A stretch of 42,440 nt of DNA from Anaerolineae bacterium (GTDB lineage Bacteria > Chloroflexota > Anaerolineae > JAFGEY01). The translations under genes and the position numbers were made by a program. The notes beneath the pieces were generated by a model. It was not told the origin of the DNA. It saw only the letters and a program-made list of their open reading frames with translations, and did no database searches. This document shows, one piece after another, positions 16,101 to 25,117 of the stretch (position 1 is the stretch's first letter; the number at the start of each line of letters is the position of its first letter). The DNA lies in NCBI GenBank assembly GCA_016931365.1, contig JAFGEY010000087.1:1-42440 (forward strand). Direction: 5' to 3'.

Positions 16101-17393
16101 ATGTCTGATAAAAAAAGATACGCTATCATCGGGCTGGGTGGCCGCTCTCGAATGTACTACCGGGCCATCGCCACCCACTTTGCAGCAACCTCTGAACTGG
16201 TCGGCTTTTGCGACATCAACCAGACACGCATGGATTTTGCCAACCGTGCGCTCAGTGAAGAGATGGATGCACGGCCAGTTCCCACCTTTGGCATCGACCA
16301 GTACGATCAAATGATCCGGGAAACCAAACCCGATATCGTGATCGTCACCTCCATTGACCGCACGCATCACAAATACATCGTCCGCGCGATGGAATTGGGC
16401 TGCGACGTGATCACTGAAAAACCGATGACCATCGACGAGGTCAAATGCCAGGCCATTTTCGATGCGATCAAACGCACCGGCAAAAACCTCCGCGTCACTT
16501 TTAACTATCGCTACGCACCGCACAACACCAAACTGCGCGAACTGATCATGAACGACACCATCGGCAAGGTGCACTCAGTCCACTTTGAATGGCTGCTCGA
16601 CACCTACCACGGCGCCGACTATTTCCGGCGCTGGCACCGCGACAAGCGCAACAGCGGCGGGCTGCTGGTCCACAAGGCCACACACCACTTTGACCTGGTC
16701 AATTTCTGGCTGGGCACACACCCCAAAACCGTCTTTGCGATGGGCGACCTAGTTTATTACGGCCGTGAAAACGCTGAAAATCGCGGCATCACCAAATTTT
16801 ACGCCCGCGCGCACGGCAGCACCAACGCTCAGAACGATCCTTTTGCCATTCACCTGGAACAAAACGGGCGGCTCAAGGAGATGTATCTCGACGCCGAGCA
16901 CGAAGACGGCTATTTCCGCGACCAGAGCGTATTTGGCGATGGGATCAGCATCGAGGATATGATGGGAGTGATGGTGCGTTACGAAAACAATGCGGTGATG
17001 ACCTACTCGCTCAACGCTTATATGCCCTGGGAGGGCTACCGGGTGAGCTTGAACGGCGACAAGGGGAGAATCCAGATCGCGATTGTAGAAACTGCCTACA
17101 TCAATGCCGGGGGCGATATGGCTGCCGAAGGCGCGGCGCGCACCAAACGAATTACCGTGTTTCCGCTCTTTGCCGAACCTTACGATGCAGAAATTCCCGA
17201 GGGCATCGGCGGACACGGCGGCGGTGACCTAGTGATGTTGGAAGACATTTTCGGCAGCGACCCGCCGCCCGATCCGTTCAAACGCGCCGCCAGCCACATC
17301 GAAGGCGCATACTCGATCCTGGTTGGCATCGCCGGCAACAAATCGATCAAGACCGGCCTGCCAGTACATGTCAAAGACCTTGTCGAATTCTAA
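16101..17393 (+). CDS. Gfo/Idh/MocA-family NAD(P)-dependent oxidoreductase
   Basis: The protein has 430 residues. The N-terminal Rossmann fold has the dinucleotide loop IIGLGGRS (9-16) and VGFCDIN. The family signature EKPM follows the catalytic-domain entry (CDVITEKPMTIDEVK). HKATHHFDLVNFWLG supplies the His/Asp pair typical of active sites in this family. These enzymes oxidise or reduce sugars, inositols or sugar-derived acids with NAD(P)H. The substrate here is unknown, and the protein is longer than the common 330-380 residues because of insertions after about residue 220. AAAGGAGAGG precedes the ATG. It stands alone between the dnaN terminator and a long hairpin at 17403-17446, and it converges with the 25-kb minus-strand block. 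Confidence 0.92.
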   Translation: MSDKKRYAIIGLGGRSRMYYRAIATHFAATSELVGFCDINQTRMDFANRALSEEMDARPVPTFGIDQYDQMIRETKPDIVIVTSIDRTHHKYIVRAMELGCDVITEKPMTIDEVKCQAIFDAIKRTGKNLRVTFNYRYAPHNTKLRELIMNDTIGKVHSVHFEWLLDTYHGADYFRRWHRDKRNSGGLLVHKATHHFDLVNFWLGTHPKTVFAMGDLVYYGRENAENRGITKFYARAHGSTNAQNDPFAIHLEQNGRLKEMYLDAEHEDGYFRDQSVFGDGISIEDMMGVMVRYENNAVMTYSLNAYMPWEGYRVSLNGDKGRIQIAIVETAYINAGGDMAAEGAARTKRITVFPLFAEPYDAEIPEGIGGHGGGDLVMLEDIFGSDPPPDPFKRAASHIEGAYSILVGIAGNKSIKTGLPVHVKDLVEF

Positions 17394-17402
17394 ATGACTG
17401 CT

Positions 17403-17446
17403 GCGTAAGGCGTATTGCGTGGTCCGTCACACAATACGCCTTACGC
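17403..17446. repeat. Perfect 15-bp palindrome between convergent genes
   Basis: GCGTAAGGCGTATTG (17403-17417) and CAATACGCCTTACGC (17432-17446) are exact reverse complements, with three more pairs possible inside the 14-base loop. It fills most of the 54-base gap between the oxidoreductase stop and the ligase-fusion stop. It may serve as a two-way transcription barrier, though no T-run follows on either strand. The GCGTAAGGCGTA sequence resembles scattered short palindromes rather than a gene-specific terminator. Confidence 0.75.
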
Positions 17447-17447
17447 C

Positions 17448-20400
17448 TCATGCCTCGCGTTTCTGCGCCACAGCCAGCAGCAACATAAAGACAAACCCCA
17501 GATCGATCAAAAACATGGCGTGATCGACAAGTCCGTGCGCCAGCAGCGCGGCCATTGACGCCGCAATGCCTAGCACAAGTGTTCGGTTATCCCCAAAACG
17601 GCTCAGTTTTCCCCAACTTGTGTGGACAAACCAGCCCACCAGCCAGCCGACGACGATCAGGCCGGGCAGGCCCAGCCGCGTCCAGGCGTCGAGCAACAGG
17701 TTGTGCGGGTGCGACAGATCCAATTCGCCCCACGCCGAGGGCAGCACATAGCGCGTGCGATAATGATAGAGGAAATTGTCCGGCCCAACGCCCCAGATCG
17801 GATGATCGACGATCATGCTCCATGTAGCCCGCCACAGTTTCAGGCGAAAGAATGCTGTGCCTGAAGATGGGTCAAACCAGCCGCGAAAGCGGTCGGTGAA
17901 TGCCAACGGCGTCAGGAGCAGCGCCAGCACAACCAGCGCGCCGGCCGTCGTCCAGATCGCCTTACGGCGTCCCGCCTTGTGGCGGAATTGCAGCCACCCC
18001 AGCGCCAGGATCGACGCCGGCAGACCCAGCAAAAGCGCCCCTTTGGAAAAGGTCAGCAGCGACGCGCCCAGCACCGGCAGCGCTCCCATACCGTAGACGA
18101 TGCGCCGCACCCGGTTTTTATCCAGCCAGGCTGCGGCCAGCAGCACCGGTAACGCGCGCATCAGGTAGAGCGCCAGGTTGTTGGGCGATCCATAGAACCC
18201 ACGCACCCGCGAGATACCGTCGGCGGTGATCAGGTTTTGTCCCGTCGCCCACTGGATCAAGCCGATTGCCGCGACGATCACGTTGCCCAGCAGCCAGCCT
18301 TCGACCAACCGCCGCCAGGCGCGCTCGCTCTTGATCGACCATCGAATCAGAGCATAAAACAACGCACTTTCAAGAAATACCACGCGAAATTCGTGCCAGG
18401 CCACGTCGCGGTATTCGGCGACGTTGACGGCCAGCCAGGCAACCACGAGCAGCGCGGCCACGCCCAGATCGAGCACATAAGCGCGTGCTTGCACGCGCCC
18501 GCGCCAGTTCGGTCTCCGCGCAAACTCGCCGAGTTTGCCGAGCAAGCGTAGCGGCCATTCGTTCAAAAAAGCCAGCCAATGGGTAAATATAGCCTGCATG
18601 CCCTGCTGCATCGCCGCTCGTCCCCAATCGAGCAGACGAGCCAGTAGCCAGGCGACGAGGCATTCCCACAAAAACAGCTCGACCACCGAAAAGGGCCATC
18701 CAAACAGCAGTTTGGGGCGGGTGTAGAAAGGCAGCGACAGTGCCACCAGGGCCAATCCCAAGTCAATGCGCAGGAACACCAGCGCAAAAAGGACGACCAA
18801 CAAAGGCAGGGCGAGCGCCGTCCAGGGAACCAAGTAGAAAGCCAGCGCCACACTTGACGTCAAAAGTACAGGCACCCACTCCGGCAGAGCGCGGTATCTC
18901 TTGAACGCGCGCCCGATCAAGGCATAGATGGGCTGCGCGGCCTGGGGGGTAAACAAAAACTGTCCCACGGCAATCACCAGAGCCAGCGCACCGATCAGAA
19001 GCAGTACGCCCCACAGCGCGGCGCCGGGCGGCGGCGACTTTTCATCGCGCACCGTCCAGCCAATCAGCGGCCACTGTCCCCACCCGCCATGGGCGACGAT
19101 CTCGACGCGATGCGCTTGCTCGGACAATTCACGCGCTGCCATCACTGTTTCGATGCTTCCTTGCGGATCGTGCAAGATCAAGTACGCCCGCCCGCTCTCG
19201 TCGCGCGGCAGACTGTTGGCCGGACGGCCATCGACCGAGACGTAGAAAAAGCCCCAGAAATCGCCGCGCCGCACCCGCAAATCCAGCGCCGTGCCGACGA
19301 AATCAAAGGCAATGATCGCATTACGTTCTGATTCCGACGCATCCTGCGGCGGATCGGCTCCGGCGTCGGAAAAACGCCACGCGCCGGTGTACTCGGCATT
19401 GTGCGCGTCTGGAACATAAACACCCGTATATACTGGATATTTTTTACCATTATCTATCGTTATTGCTTCAAGTAGCGGCGTTTCCTGCCCGTCTGAATCG
19501 ATCAGCGCAAAGCCCCATCGCGGATTGTCGACCGGCACATCCGGCTGCCAGGTGTAGAGAAAGGTCGGGCCAAGCCAGGGCCAGTCGCGGCGGGCCAGGT
19601 GCAGCGCTTCCAGCGTATAGTCGGCCTGCTGCTGCGCCGACACCACGGGCCAGGGATTCGGCGCGTTGCCCGTAAAGGCGTTCCAGCCCCAGGCCGTCGC
19701 CCACACGGGCACGTCGCCCAGGCCGAGGCGCACCATCTCGCGCCGCACCAACGCCGCGCGCTTCCAGTTGAGCTGGGCTGCGTCCGCGCTGGCCCCCGGC
19801 GGATCGCCAAATCCATAAGGCTGTACGGCGACAATGTCGAAAAAGCCCGCGCCGCCCGCCTCAACGACGCGACGCAGAAATTCGACCTCGTTAAGGTTCA
19901 GCGGGCCGGGTTCGACCGTGGGCGCGAGGGCCGCCAGCAGCACCGGCGCGCCGGGATCGTTTTGGCGCACTTGGACCGTGCCTTCGCGCAGCAGCGCCGT
20001 CCAAGCCACCGGATCGACGTACTTGTTTCCCCAATGATCGGCCAGGTTCGGCTCATCCCACATCTGGTACGCGCCGACCTTGCCCCGATAGCGTGCCGCA
20101 AAGGCGCGCACAAACGCGCCCCAGTCGGAGACTTGATGCGGGGGAGCGAGCGGGGAATCGCCATCCAAATCCGAGTGCGCCCAGGCTGGCGATCCGTCCA
20201 ACACGGCGAGCAGCGTCAGACCGTGCCGGTCGCAGCCCTCGACGATGGCATCCCACCGCGTCCACTCGAACTCGTCGAGTTCGAACTCGACGCGCCGGGG
20301 CTCGATCTCGTTCCAGGGGAAACGCTGGCGCACCCAGCGAAACCCCGCCGCCTCGATCTGCGCCAGCGTGCGCTCAAGATCGTCGCCCTCATACTGCTGC

Positions 20401-20600
20401 AAGTCGACGTTGACCCCGCGCTCATTGCAATTGGCCCACGGACTCTGCAAAGGAACCAGCGCGCGTTCGGCCCGAGCTTGATTTTGCCACCAAACCAGTC
20501 CCGCGCCAAGCAGACACAATACGCCGACGACGGTCAAAGCGATCAACCGGCCCAGAGCGTAGCGCGGGCTGATGAGCCAGTCTATCCATCGCTGTCGCAT
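17448..20600 (-). CDS. Glycosidase-like domain fused to O-antigen ligase (Wzy_C family)
   Basis: The protein has 1050 residues from ATG 20600, two bases after the upstream TAA and preceded by GGGAG. An alternative start at 20627 overlaps the upstream gene. Order: membrane helix (17-38); a TIM-barrel like GH39/GH5-type glycosidases (about 50-390) with FRWVRQRFPWNEIEP and YQMWDEPNLADHW (acid/base Glu183); a beta-sandwich, perhaps glycan binding (about 400-525); then about ten membrane helices with the O-antigen ligase/polymerase motif GVGPDNF and SHPHN (964-967) in the large loop. Where a nucleophile Glu is expected, the sequence reads VWATAWGWN (Ala303), so the barrel may bind but not cut sugar. 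The C-terminal part should join or polymerise lipid-linked glycans at the outer side of the membrane. It is probably in an operon with the G5 lipoprotein. Confidence 0.85.
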   Translation of the reverse strand: MRQRWIDWLISPRYALGRLIALTVVGVLCLLGAGLVWWQNQARAERALVPLQSPWANCNERGVNVDLQQYEGDDLERTLAQIEAAGFRWVRQRFPWNEIEPRRVEFELDEFEWTRWDAIVEGCDRHGLTLLAVLDGSPAWAHSDLDGDSPLAPPHQVSDWGAFVRAFAARYRGKVGAYQMWDEPNLADHWGNKYVDPVAWTALLREGTVQVRQNDPGAPVLLAALAPTVEPGPLNLNEVEFLRRVVEAGGAGFFDIVAVQPYGFGDPPGASADAAQLNWKRAALVRREMVRLGLGDVPVWATAWGWNAFTGNAPNPWPVVSAQQQADYTLEALHLARRDWPWLGPTFLYTWQPDVPVDNPRWGFALIDSDGQETPLLEAITIDNGKKYPVYTGVYVPDAHNAEYTGAWRFSDAGADPPQDASESERNAIIAFDFVGTALDLRVRRGDFWGFFYVSVDGRPANSLPRDESGRAYLILHDPQGSIETVMAARELSEQAHRVEIVAHGGWGQWPLIGWTVRDEKSPPPGAALWGVLLLIGALALVIAVGQFLFTPQAAQPIYALIGRAFKRYRALPEWVPVLLTSSVALAFYLVPWTALALPLLVVLFALVFLRIDLGLALVALSLPFYTRPKLLFGWPFSVVELFLWECLVAWLLARLLDWGRAAMQQGMQAIFTHWLAFLNEWPLRLLGKLGEFARRPNWRGRVQARAYVLDLGVAALLVVAWLAVNVAEYRDVAWHEFRVVFLESALFYALIRWSIKSERAWRRLVEGWLLGNVIVAAIGLIQWATGQNLITADGISRVRGFYGSPNNLALYLMRALPVLLAAAWLDKNRVRRIVYGMGALPVLGASLLTFSKGALLLGLPASILALGWLQFRHKAGRRKAIWTTAGALVVLALLLTPLAFTDRFRGWFDPSSGTAFFRLKLWRATWSMIVDHPIWGVGPDNFLYHYRTRYVLPSAWGELDLSHPHNLLLDAWTRLGLPGLIVVGWLVGWFVHTSWGKLSRFGDNRTLVLGIAASMAALLAHGLVDHAMFLIDLGFVFMLLLAVAQKREA

Positions 20601-20602
20601 CG

Positions 20603-22159
20603 TTACTCCCAATCCACCAGCACGCACTGCCCGTCGCCGGTTAGTTGCCTGGACTGCCCGTTCTGTACGTCGACTAGGTACAGATCGCCCAGGTAGAGGA
20701 CGACCATCTGCGCTCCTTTGGGCGACCAGGCATACTCGACCGGCGGCACCAGCCCGATTTGCCCTCGCGGGGGAAAGAAATCGCGCTTGTTGCTGCCATC
20801 GCGATCCATCAGCCAGAGGGTGTAGCGGCTTTCATACGAATTGAAGGGATCATAAGATTGGGCATAGGAGAGCAGCCCCTCGGTCGCCGTGCCCGGCACC
20901 GACGCACCCAGCGCAGCCCACATCCCCGCCGCATCGACCAGCCGCGCGCGCACCTCCCCATTGAGCGAAAAAGCCCACACGTCAAAGCGCTGGCTCGACT
21001 CGGCCGTCTGTCCCTCCGGCGGCAGGCCATGCACGGTACCGATCACAAACGTATTATCGGACGACCATGCAATGTGCGGTATCCACACCCAATCACGCAA
21101 GGAACTCAGGGGCGCAAAGGAGGCCAGCGGAAAAGCCCGGCGCGACTTGACCTCCACCCAGCCGATCTCGTCGGCGCGGGCGTAGGCGATTTTGTCCCCA
21201 TCTGGTGACCAGAGCAGGCGCATCGGCCACCAGCTGTACGCGCCGGTCGTGTTGGCGGGCAGCAAACGCTTGGGATCGGGCTTGATCACCTCCCCATCGT
21301 TTCCCCGCACCGACGCCAGCCACAAGTCGTTGTTGGCCTTCCAGCCGGGCGAGCTGCTCTTGATGCCGGTCGTGTAGGCGATCTGCCGCCCGTCGGGCGA
21401 CCACTCGGCGCCAAGCACATTGTCGATGCTGAGTTTGACTGGCTTTTCGTCGATCAAGCGGATGTTCAGCAGGTACAGTGCGTTGAACGGCCCCTCCAGG
21501 ACAACTGTGTCGGTGGGCACTGAGTAGAGCAGATACGAGCCATCGGGCGAGAGGGCAAAGACCTGCCCATCGAGGTTACCATCCAAAGTGACGGCGTGCC
21601 GGCCGCCGCTCTCGCCGCGCATAACCCAGGCATTGCCGCCGTTGAGATAAGTGATCGTCCCCTCGACCCCCACTGACTCGGCCACGCCCTCCACGCCGAC
21701 GGCGATGATCTGCGCCGACGGCTCTTTGACCACGGCTCGCTGCAAAACAGTGCGCGCTACCTCGACGCCGTCCTCAAAACGCAGGCGGTAAGTCACTTCG
21801 ACCTCGCCGTTCTGACCGGCCTGGAGCAGTTTGCGCTCCCCGACGGGCAACGCCTCACTCTTGATCGTCTGCTGGGTATAGGCCACCATCTCGCGCTCGA
21901 CGAGCACCTCTTCCTGCACGCGGATCACGCGCACGGTCATCCCATCCTGGATTTCGACCCACAGATCGGGCTGCACGCGGTCTTCCGTGCCGACGGTCAC
22001 GTCGGCCTCTTCCAGCGCCTCACGGACGGTGAGCACGTTGGTCGACAGGGGAATATCCCGCCCATCGACGTGAACCGTCACCTGGTTGCTGACGATGTTA
22101 GGCCGGCACGCGGAGAGAATCAGAATGAATAATAAAATCAGATAACGAAATTTTAGCAT
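20603..22159 (-). CDS. Lipoprotein with DUF348, G5 and TolB-like propeller
   Basis: The protein has 518 residues from ATG 22159; a GTG one codon upstream is also possible, and no clear ribosome site separates them. The signal peptide ends in ILSAC (Cys18). About residues 28-75 resemble the ubiquitin-like DUF348 of YabE/Rpf-type proteins (VHVDGRDIPLSTNVLTVREAL). A G5 domain follows (about 85-160, starting EVLVEREMVAYTQQTI). The rest is a beta-propeller with TolB/WD40-like blades, each with an SPDG or equivalent turn (LSPDGSYLLYS, WSPDGRQIAYT, WSPDGDKIAYA, WSSDNTFVIGT, WSPKGAQMVVL). DUF348 and G5 domains are usually found in cell-wall and glycan-binding proteins. It should be anchored outside the membrane. 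Its TAA is 2 bases before the ligase-fusion ATG, pointing to joint work on the envelope. Confidence 0.85.
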   Translation of the reverse strand: MLKFRYLILLFILILSACRPNIVSNQVTVHVDGRDIPLSTNVLTVREALEEADVTVGTEDRVQPDLWVEIQDGMTVRVIRVQEEVLVEREMVAYTQQTIKSEALPVGERKLLQAGQNGEVEVTYRLRFEDGVEVARTVLQRAVVKEPSAQIIAVGVEGVAESVGVEGTITYLNGGNAWVMRGESGGRHAVTLDGNLDGQVFALSPDGSYLLYSVPTDTVVLEGPFNALYLLNIRLIDEKPVKLSIDNVLGAEWSPDGRQIAYTTGIKSSSPGWKANNDLWLASVRGNDGEVIKPDPKRLLPANTTGAYSWWPMRLLWSPDGDKIAYARADEIGWVEVKSRRAFPLASFAPLSSLRDWVWIPHIAWSSDNTFVIGTVHGLPPEGQTAESSQRFDVWAFSLNGEVRARLVDAAGMWAALGASVPGTATEGLLSYAQSYDPFNSYESRYTLWLMDRDGSNKRDFFPPRGQIGLVPPVEYAWSPKGAQMVVLYLGDLYLVDVQNGQSRQLTGDGQCVLVDWE

Positions 22160-22206
22160 CACCTATCATTTCTCATTTTTTGGCGCCCCCGTGCAGTCGC
22201 TCTGCT

Positions 22207-22229
22207 GGGGCAGCCACGAGGGCTGTCCC
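22207..22229. repeat. Short GC-rich hairpin, possible dispersed repeat
   Basis: GGGGCAGCC (22207-22215) pairs with GGCTGTCCC (22221-22229), 9 pairs with one G-T, around ACGAG. It lies in the 119-base gap between the carbamoyltransferase stop and the G5 lipoprotein start. No T-run follows it. Nothing else is evident in this gap. Confidence 0.5.
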
Positions 22230-22278
22230 TACCCACGACGATTTCCAAGGCAAGAGCCGTCTTTACGCCCCCAATACG

Positions 22279-23256
22279 CTACATCGTCAAGGCCATGATC
22301 GCTTTTTGCGCGTGCAAGCGATTCTCGGCCTGATCATAGACCACCGAGTGCGGGCCGTCGATGACCTCGTTCGTCACCTCGATCTCGCGGTCGGCGGGCA
22401 GCGGGTGCATATAGATCACGTCTTCCTGAGCCAGTTTGATCCGCCGCGCGTCGGTGATCCAGCCGGTGTATTTCTGGCTGATGCGGGCGCTCTCTTGCAA
22501 ATCTTCGGTGGTCAGCATACAGCCCCAGCTCTTGGGATAGACCACGTCAGCGCCCTTGAACGCCTCGTCCATATCATGGACGATCTCGAAACTGCCGCCT
22601 GCCTTGCGCGCGTTGTCGGCGGCCAACTGCTCAATCTCTGGCATCAGCTTAAATTCGGGCGGATAAGCCAGGGTCACGTCCATGCCAAAGCGCGCGGCGA
22701 GCAGAATCAACGACTGCGGCACCGAGAGTGGTTTTTGATAGCTGGCCGCATAGGCCCAGGAAACGGCGATCTTTTTTCCTTCTAAATTTCGTCCCTTTTT
22801 CTCGACAATCGTCATCAGATCGGCCATGATCTGGAAGGGATGATAGATTTCGCACTGCATATTGAGCACCGGCGCCGGCGAATACTGGGCCACCTCGTTG
22901 ATGTAGCGGTTGCCCTGGCCCCAGTCGCAGTGGCGGATGGCAATGCCGTCGCCGTAGGAGCCGAGAATTTTGCCGATCTCTTTGGGCGTATCGCCGTGCG
23001 AAATCTGGGTCGTGCTAGATTCGATAAAATGGGCGTGCCCGCCAAGCTGGGTCATCCCGGCTTCAAACGAGTTGCGCGTGCGCGTCGAAGTAAAGAAAAA
23101 GAGCATAAACAGAGTTTTACGCAGCAAATAATCGGTTTGCAGGCCAAGCGCGCGGCTGCGCTTGAGATCCCAGGCCACGTCGAGCGCGGTCTCGATCTCT
23201 TCAAACGTCCAATCCTGTGTGGTGATCAAGTCTTTGCCTTTGAGCCGTGTTTGCAT
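22279..23256 (-). CDS. YgeW-like carbamoyltransferase (aspartate/ornithine carbamoyltransferase superfamily)
   Basis: The protein has 325 residues. The carbamoyl-phosphate loop is FFTSTRTRNSF (STRTR 57-61). NMQCEIYHPFQIMADL and HPLPADR are the matching motifs of the N- and C-terminal domains. From memory, the middle (KKIAVSWAYAASYQKPLSVP and RFGMDVTLAYP) is close to E. coli YgeW, a knotted carbamoyltransferase of unproven substrate, but the protein lacks about 70 residues of YgeW's length. An ornithine carbamoyltransferase role in arginine synthesis is the main alternative. A YgeY-type hydrolase, the usual genomic companion of YgeW, is encoded 15 kb upstream on the same strand. GGAGG precedes the ATG. 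The GAF histidine kinase gene ends 19 bases upstream. Confidence 0.85.
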   Translation of the reverse strand: MQTRLKGKDLITTQDWTFEEIETALDVAWDLKRSRALGLQTDYLLRKTLFMLFFFTSTRTRNSFEAGMTQLGGHAHFIESSTTQISHGDTPKEIGKILGSYGDGIAIRHCDWGQGNRYINEVAQYSPAPVLNMQCEIYHPFQIMADLMTIVEKKGRNLEGKKIAVSWAYAASYQKPLSVPQSLILLAARFGMDVTLAYPPEFKLMPEIEQLAADNARKAGGSFEIVHDMDEAFKGADVVYPKSWGCMLTTEDLQESARISQKYTGWITDARRIKLAQEDVIYMHPLPADREIEVTNEVIDGPHSVVYDQAENRLHAQKAIMALTM

Positions 23257-23275
23257 ATCAAACCTCCAGTGATTT

Positions 23276-24988
23276 TTATTGAAATGCCGGTAGGGTGAAA
23301 TAAAAAATGCTGCCCTGCCCAGGCTTGCTATAGACGCCTACCTGCCCGCCCAGCTTGTCCACAATCCGCTGCACGATTGACAATCCCAATCCTTGCCCCT
23401 CGATGTGTGCCTGTCCCAGGCGGGTAAAGGGTGTAAACAACTTGGTTTGCGCTTCAGTCTCGATGCCTGCGCCGTTGTCGCGCACCCAAAAGCGGATCAT
23501 CGATCCTGGCGCATCTGGTGACGGACTGCTCAAATGCGTCGAGCCGAGTTCCACCCGGGGCGGGATGCCGAGCGCGGGCGAACCGCCGTACTTGATCGCA
23601 TTGCTGATGTAATTGGCCCACACTTCCTCCACCCACGGGCCATAACCGAGAGCCGCCGGCCACATTTCAGGCATCACGATCTCGGCCTGGTACTCCCAGA
23701 TCATATTTGCCAGGCGATCCTGCGCCCCGTCGACCAATATCTGCATATTCAACGGCTCCACCTTAACCTCATCCTGTTTGCGCACGCTGGCCAGCAGCAG
23801 CAGTTCATCGACGATATTGCAAATTTTGTCGCCACCCTGGAGGATGACATCCAGGGACTTGTCCAACTCTTCAGCAGAAAACCGCTCCCGGCGGATCTGA
23901 ATGAACTCGCAATATCCCATCATCGTCGTCAATGGATTCTTGAGATCGTGGGCTACGGTATGCGCAAACGCGTCCAGTTCGGCGTTTTGTGTCTCCAGAT
24001 CAGCAGCGTACTGGCGCAGTGCGGCCTCACTGTCCAGCAGCGAGAGGCGCAGTTGGGTTTGCTGGATCGCCACCGCCAACGACGCGGCAACCTCGGCGGC
24101 GATGTTAACGTGCTCGGCGGTGAATACGCCGGGGTGATGCGATTCCAGGGTCAAGACGCCGGTCACCGTTGACTGGACGAGCAGAGGCACAAACAGATAC
24201 GATCTCACGCCATCGCGATACAATCGCTGCTGCAACGGTGTGCGATGGGTCAACCCGGCCAAGTCGGCCGCGCCACGAATCATAGGACGCTCGACGACCG
24301 CATCATGCAGTGCATCCAGCCGCGCGGCCACGTCGATGTTGAGGTCAGAATCGGCCTCGACAGCCAGCAGACGATTCTCGCCCGTCGGAGCAAACTCGAC
24401 AATCGCGCCCAACTGGCAAGGGATCAGATAACGGATGCGCCCCAGCACGGCCATGGCAATCGCAGAAGGCGACTGCGCGCCCAGAATGGCCTGGTCGATC
24501 TCGTGCAAGATTTGCAGGCGGTCGGTGCGCGCCTGCACCTGGGTCTCAAGTTCATCGCTCAAGAGCACGTTCTCGATAAACACGGCCGCCTGTGCCGCCA
24601 GGCGAGCCATCAACTCGACCGACTGCGCGTCAAACGGTGAATCTCCTGAATGCCTTTGAACGCAAATTGCGCCCAAAGGCGTTCGATAGGCGATCAATGG
24701 CGCGCAGAGCAGCGGGTACGGGTCAGCGATAACCAGTGGTTGAGCGCTGGACACCGCCTGCTTGAGCATTGCCGGATTGAACAGTCCCTCTTCCCCTTGA
24801 CTAACGCATCGTGCAAGGTTTCCATCTGCATCGAGCAAGGCCACCTGCCCGGTCTCGGCTTGAACCAGGTCGATCGCCGAATGCAGCACATCATCGAGCA
24901 AAGGCTCCAGCATCCGCGTCTGGGCCAAATGCAGGCTGATGTCAAGCAGTTTTTGCCAGGGGTGTAAATCCATCCTAAATAGTCTCAT
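23276..24988 (-). CDS. Soluble GAF-domain sensor histidine kinase
   Basis: The protein has about 570 residues, with no membrane helix. Two GAF-like domains come first (about 1-150 and 170-325; the second has FVPLLVQSTVTGVLTLES). A coiled linker leads to the HisKA helix with FAHTVAHDLKNPLTTMMGY; the phospho-accepting His sits in the HDLKNP box. The ATPase domain has N box NYISNAIKYGG, G1 DNGAGIE, and G2 GQGLGLSIVQRI. It should sense a small cytoplasmic ligand and phosphorylate a response regulator, most simply the one encoded just upstream. Start choice is uncertain: ATG 24988, a TTG just before it, and ATG 24973 are all in frame and none has a good ribosome site. The carbamoyltransferase starts 19 bases downstream. 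Confidence 0.9.
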   Translation of the reverse strand: MRLFRMDLHPWQKLLDISLHLAQTRMLEPLLDDVLHSAIDLVQAETGQVALLDADGNLARCVSQGEEGLFNPAMLKQAVSSAQPLVIADPYPLLCAPLIAYRTPLGAICVQRHSGDSPFDAQSVELMARLAAQAAVFIENVLLSDELETQVQARTDRLQILHEIDQAILGAQSPSAIAMAVLGRIRYLIPCQLGAIVEFAPTGENRLLAVEADSDLNIDVAARLDALHDAVVERPMIRGAADLAGLTHRTPLQQRLYRDGVRSYLFVPLLVQSTVTGVLTLESHHPGVFTAEHVNIAAEVAASLAVAIQQTQLRLSLLDSEAALRQYAADLETQNAELDAFAHTVAHDLKNPLTTMMGYCEFIQIRRERFSAEELDKSLDVILQGGDKICNIVDELLLLASVRKQDEVKVEPLNMQILVDGAQDRLANMIWEYQAEIVMPEMWPAALGYGPWVEEVWANYISNAIKYGGSPALGIPPRVELGSTHLSSPSPDAPGSMIRFWVRDNGAGIETEAQTKLFTPFTRLGQAHIEGQGLGLSIVQRIVDKLGGQVGVYSKPGQGSIFYFTLPAFQ

Positions 24989-25009
24989 CAAAACAATTCA
25001 TAGTGGCTC

Positions 25010-25096
25010 AGGTGCTCGTCACTTGGTGAATTTTAACGAAAATTCGACACTTCCAAGACATAACAACATTCTGTCGAATTCAAGTGACGGGCACCT
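25010..25096. repeat. Long imperfect palindrome sharing an arm with the 1138-1195 element
   Basis: AGGTGCTCGTCACTTG (25010-25025) pairs over 16 positions (one G-T) with CAAGTGACGGGCACCT (25081-25096). Inside, AATTCGACA (25041-25049) pairs with TGTCGAATT (25072-25080). The sequence GTGACGGGCACCT at 25084-25096 is the exact reverse complement of 1133-1145. It lies between the response regulator stop and the GAF kinase start. It may be a non-autonomous mobile or REP-like element. Confidence 0.75.
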
Positions 25097-25117
25097 TGTT
25101 GAGTTTTTTCAGTAGAG

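Noticed and set aside
17403..17446. Classic rho-independent terminator
   Set aside because: The stem is strong but no T-run follows on either strand, so it is listed as a palindrome.
20601..20627. Longer start of the ligase fusion at 20627
   Set aside because: It would overlap the upstream gene by 25 bases. ATG 20600 follows the upstream TAA by 2 bases and has GGGAG at a good distance.
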